Source: Amycolatopsis thermoflava N1165 (GTDB lineage: Bacteria > Actinomycetota > Actinomycetes > Mycobacteriales > Pseudonocardiaceae). From it: a stretch of 64,000 bases of DNA. Numbering within the stretch: position 1 is the stretch's first letter; every line of letters begins with the position of its first letter. The stretch is taken from contig NZ_KI421511.1 of assembly GCF_000473265.1 (NCBI RefSeq), forward strand, positions 4,735,219 through 4,799,218, written 5' to 3'. The position numbers were made by a program, and so were the translations under genes. Shown here piece by piece: positions 61,293 through 64,000 of this stretch. The notes below the pieces were generated by a model, which made no database searches, had not been told where the DNA came from, and saw nothing but the letters and a program-made list of their open reading frames with translations.

Positions 61293-61613
61293 CTAGGCCC
61301 ACCAGAAGGTCCACAGCGCGGTGGCGACGATCGCGAGCACCACCAGCCCGGCGACTCCGGCAACCGGGCCGTTCTTCCGGTCCGCGAGGCGCTGCACGAG
61401 GAGGGCGAGCACGGCGGCGACCGGGTGGGCGACCATCGGCGTGGCACCCGGGCCGGGTACGTCGAGGAAGGCGCACAGCAGCCCGGCTCCCAGCACGAGC
61501 ACAGCGAGCGCGACGAGCCCTGCCGCGAGTGAGCCGGTGAACGCGCGCCACCAGCGAGCCGGCCGGCTCCGGGCGCGCACCGGGGCGAGCGCCAGCTCCT
61601 CGGTGTCCGTCAT
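61293..61613 (-). CDS. Small membrane protein of unknown function
   Basis: 106 residues from ATG 61613 (MTDTEELALAPVRARSRPAR); GTG 61625 is a reasonable alternative with AGGAG further upstream. Three hydrophobic segments are visible (about 27-50, 60-72, 84-104), the last ending at the C-terminus WTFWWA. The arrangement is typical of small actinobacterial DUF membrane proteins but no family is recognised. It lies 110 bases upstream of lemA on the same strand. Confidence 0.7.
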   Translation of the reverse strand: MTDTEELALAPVRARSRPARWWRAFTGSLAAGLVALAVLVLGAGLLCAFLDVPGPGATPMVAHPVAAVLALLVQRLADRKNGPVAGVAGLVVLAIVATALWTFWWA

Positions 61614-61859
61614 GTCGTCGCTCACCTTGTTCCCACTCCTCGGCCAGGCTCCAGCACCGAGAATTCCACCACGACGGCGACGGGCAGAAGGATACCCACC
61701 CGCGGCGGGGATTCCGGCTGCCACATCGCGCCCGGCGTGCCGTTCGACCAGCGCTGACGCGCGCGGGGCACGCACCAGCAGAGCTCCGCCGGCGAAGCCG
61801 GCCCCTGGTGGCGCAGGGTTACTCCCGGCCGCCGGGGCCCGCACCGTCACAAATCACCG

Positions 61860-62530
61860 ACCGCGAACCACGGGTTCCGGCCAGCCACCACGCCCGCAGC
61901 AGCACTGCGAAGAGCCCCATGACGCCAGCCTCAGCCCCCGATGCAGCCCTACCGCGCCGACAACCCCAAGACCTCGCCACCAGCACAGCCCGACCACCCC
62001 GGCACTCAGCCACGAGCGCAGCTCCGCCACCCCGCACCCGCCACCACCGCAGCCCTACCGCGCCAGCCCCCGGCACTCCACCACCAGCCACCGGCAGCAG
62101 GACCCTCCAGGACCTCACCACCAACAGCCCCCACGACGCCAGCCTCAGCCCCCGATACAGCCCCAACGGCGCCGGCAACCCCACGACCTCGCCACCAGCA
62201 CAGCCCAACCACCCCGGCACTCAGCCACCAGCGCAGCTCCACCACGCAGCACCCGCCACCACCGCAGCCCTACCGCACCAGCCCCCGGCACTCCACCCCC
62301 ACACCCGCAGCAGGACCCTCCAGGACCTCACCACCAACAGCCCCCCACGACGCCAGCCTCAGCCCCCGATACAGCCCCAACGGCGCCGGCAACCCCACGA
62401 CCTCGCCACCAGCACAGCCCTACCAGGCCAGCACCCCGGCACTCGGCCACTCGCACAGCACCCGCCACCACCGCAACCCCACCGCGCCAGCCCCCGGCAC
62501 TCCACCCCCACACTCGCAGCAGCAGGGCGA
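61860..62530. repeat. Tandem repeat, 214-bp unit, about three copies
   Basis: GACGCCAGCCTCAGCCCCCG starts at 61921, 62135 and 62349, exactly 214 bases apart, with high identity over the units and drift at the outer ends. The unit is C-rich on the plus strand (CACC, CCAGC motifs) and 214 is not a multiple of three, so long frames through it are not conserved and no gene is called. The rest of the 900-base spacer, 61626-61860, holds nothing recognisable. Confidence 0.92.
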
Positions 62531-62537
62531 ACCGCCC

Positions 62538-63395
62538 CTACGGCGCCAGGAGCTCCCAGGACTTCGCCGCCGGTGCGGCCTGCTGCCCCGCCTCGCAGCT
62601 GGGCCGGAAGTCGCACCAGGCGCAGCGTCGGTCGGGGCGCGCGGGGAACAACACGTCGGCGTCGCCGCCGGCTTCGAGGGTGTCCGTGGCCAGCCGGACG
62701 TCCTCGGCGGTCTCCTCGGCTCGGCGCAGGTGCCGCTGCAGGCTCTCCGGCGTGTGCGTCGCCTCCGCGACCGTGCCGCTCGGCAGGTGGTGCAGCTCGA
62801 CCTTGCGGCACGGCCGCCGCAGGGTGCGCTCGGCCGCGACCGCGTACATCGCCAGCGCCTGGGAGCTGCGGGCCTCGTACTCGTCCGGCGCGCGGCGGCC
62901 GGTCTTGTAGTCGACGATCACCAGCTCACCGCCGCGCTGGTCGATACGGTCCGCGCGCCCCTCGATGATCATCGACGCGGGACGGCCGGGCTCCGGGTTC
63001 ACCGGCGCGGACACCCACCGCTCGATGCCGACCGGATCGCTGGTCACGTCGTGGTGCTCGACGTACTCGGCGACCCACTCCTTGGCACGGGCGCGGTACG
63101 TCGCGGCCTGGCCGGCGTCGGCGAACCCGGCGTCCTGCCAGTGCTCCGACAGCAGCGCCGCGGCACGCTCCGGCGTGCGGCGCGCGGGCGGCACGTCGAA
63201 CAACGCACGCAGCGCGTTGTGCACGACCGCGCCGAGCGTGCTGTGCGCCCACGGGCCGGTGCGCTGCGGGGTCGGCCGGTCGAGGTAGGCCAGCCGGTAC
63301 CGGCGCGGGCAGTCCGCGAAGGTGGCCAGCCGCGCCGGGCTCACCTTCGTCAACCGCCGCGGCTGGACCGCGAACTCGAACCCCAGTTGCTCCAC
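62538..63395 (-). CDS. RecB-family exonuclease (PD-(D/E)XK, Fe-S type)
   Basis: 285 residues from GTG 63395 (then EQLGFEFAVQPRRL); GTG 63401 is an alternative. The nuclease core reads MIIEGRADRIDQRG (Asp) and ELVIVDYKTGRR (Asp-Lys, near 160-172), then QALAMYAVAAE. Four cysteines are placed as in Cas4/AddB-like Fe-S nucleases: ATFADCPRRY (near 28) and RRCAWCDFRPSC (near 266-277). It is a stand-alone nuclease probably acting in DNA repair. TACGGT before the start (complement) may be a -10 of a leaderless mRNA. Confidence 0.9.
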   Translation of the reverse strand: MEQLGFEFAVQPRRLTKVSPARLATFADCPRRYRLAYLDRPTPQRTGPWAHSTLGAVVHNALRALFDVPPARRTPERAAALLSEHWQDAGFADAGQAATYRARAKEWVAEYVEHHDVTSDPVGIERWVSAPVNPEPGRPASMIIEGRADRIDQRGGELVIVDYKTGRRAPDEYEARSSQALAMYAVAAERTLRRPCRKVELHHLPSGTVAEATHTPESLQRHLRRAEETAEDVRLATDTLEAGGDADVLFPARPDRRCAWCDFRPSCEAGQQAAPAAKSWELLAP

Positions 63396-63494
63396 GCCCA
63401 CTACCGTACGCACCACCCCCGACACTTTCGGCTCCGCCCACGGCCCGCGGCGCATATGATCTGGGCGGTTGGCATTCGGAGCAGGGGGCAATGC

Positions 63495-64000
63495 GTGTTG
63501 ACGTTCGAAACGGCGCCGGCCGAACTGGACATCCTCGACGAGGAGCTGGGCCTCGGGAGGTTCGTCTACCCGCACCGGATCCCGTTCGTCAGCGGGACCC
63601 GGTCCGAGCGCGCCGAGCAGCGGCAGCGCGTGTTCGACCACTGGCACCGCCTCGGGCGCATGACGCGCGACCGGCTGCGCGGTGAGTTCGAGGACCTGCT
63701 GCGGCTGTGGGCGCGGCCGGGCGTCCTCGTCACCCAGGTCGTGGCCGAGCTGACGCGCGACGAGAAGGTCCTGTCGCGCGGCGGCTGGACCGGCGAGCGC
63801 GGTGTGCTGAGCCGCCAGAGCGGTGACAACGTCAGGTTCGCCGAGCTGCGCGCTGGTCAGGTGCTCCCGCAACTGCTCGAACCGCTGCCGGAGGTGCCGC
63901 CGGTGCGCATGGCGCCGGTGACCTACGTGTCGCAGGCGCGCGGCGGGGGCGATCTGTTCGGCGGCGAGCCGCCCCGGGAGAAGCGCGTGGCGGATCGGTA
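63495..64000 (+). CDS. EspG-family ESX secretion-associated protein, 5' part
   Basis: About 168 codons from GTG 63495 are visible, with AGGGGG eight bases upstream; the gene continues beyond the window. The start LTFETAPAELDILDEELGLG and the following VYPHRIPFVSGTRSERAEQR match the opening of EspG chaperones that bind PE/PPE-type substrates of type VII secretion. No partner gene is visible inside the window. In non-mycobacterial actinomycetes the cognate cargo is often a nearby WXG100- or PPE-like protein. Confidence 0.7.
   Translation, partial: MLTFETAPAELDILDEELGLGRFVYPHRIPFVSGTRSERAEQRQRVFDHWHRLGRMTRDRLRGEFEDLLRLWARPGVLVTQVVAELTRDEKVLSRGGWTGERGVLSRQSGDNVRFAELRAGQVLPQLLEPLPEVPPVRMAPVTYVSQARGGGDLFGGEPPREKRVADR

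Noticed and set aside
61808-62968. Pro/Thr/His-rich open frames across the 214-bp repeats
   Set aside because: The unit length is not a multiple of three, so each copy is read in a different frame; composition only reflects CACC-rich repeats.

Overview
The window reads as chromosomal DNA of a high-GC, non-mycobacterial actinomycete, most likely a Pseudonocardiaceae close to Amycolatopsis. The signs are strong G/C bias in third codon positions, many GTG/TTG starts, chains of ATGA/GTGA/TTGA stop-start overlaps, MoxR/DUF58 and adnAB blocks that recall the gene sets around Rv3199c-Rv3212 and Rv3690-Rv3695 of Mycobacterium tuberculosis, and a seven-gene nitrate assimilation operon whose content and order match, as far as I recall, nasACKBDEF of Amycolatopsis mediterranei. 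These synteny statements are from memory.

Layout. 1-7333: end of a GntP permease, an SRPBCC-like protein, a minus-strand operon (TetR, DUF2207 membrane protein, M16 peptidase pair, NudC) and a divergent SDR. 7334-18454: RDD protein, SpoIIM-like protein, an inserted RHH/MazF toxin-antitoxin pair, then the DUF58-MoxR-DUF4350-DUF4129-membrane protein operon, a zinc metallopeptidase, a DUF3592-like protein and a TrkA-type K+ channel. 18466-26668: adnB and adnA (double-strand-break resection motor-nuclease) with a 63-bp minisatellite ORF between them, an alkyltransferase-like protein and a secreted lipase-like hydrolase. 26752-29548: a mobile patch (IS481 remnant, an intact IS5-type element, an intact IS701-like element), all meeting at copies of one CTAG target that is also the stop codon of the neighbouring hemD-like gene. 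29545-32886: HemD-like protein, WYL regulator, DUF3224 and winged-helix proteins. 33243-43747: SDR, then the nitrate/nitrite assimilation operon (nitrate reductase, FAD/Fe-S partner, NarK, NirB, NirD, HemD-winged-helix fusion, CbiX-like chelatase) with a GlnR-like site in front. 43793-61625: the Rv3205c-Rv3212-like block (TIGR02569-like kinase relative, MoeZ, DUF3152, TetR, DUF3107, MiaE-like protein, DEAD-box helicase, beta-propeller protein), interrupted by an HTH/hydrolase pair and an AurF-like diiron oxygenase/TetR cluster, and followed by M48 peptidase and LemA. 62538-64000: RecB-family nuclease and the start of an EspG-like type VII secretion protein.

The most unusual structure lies between genes. 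Five GC-rich tandem repeat blocks with different units (about 138, 67, 63, 111 and 214 bp) fill the larger spacers, three of them at convergent gene ends, and a fainter one is at 50397-50560. Two probable single-base frameshifts, both in GGGG runs, break otherwise conserved genes (near 15583 and near 52578). No tRNA, rRNA or CRISPR array was seen. I found no convincing wholly new multi-gene system. The best candidates for something undescribed are the coding-frame minisatellite between adnA and adnB, the CTAG stop-codon insertion hotspot, and the pair of HemD paralogues attached to two different regulators.
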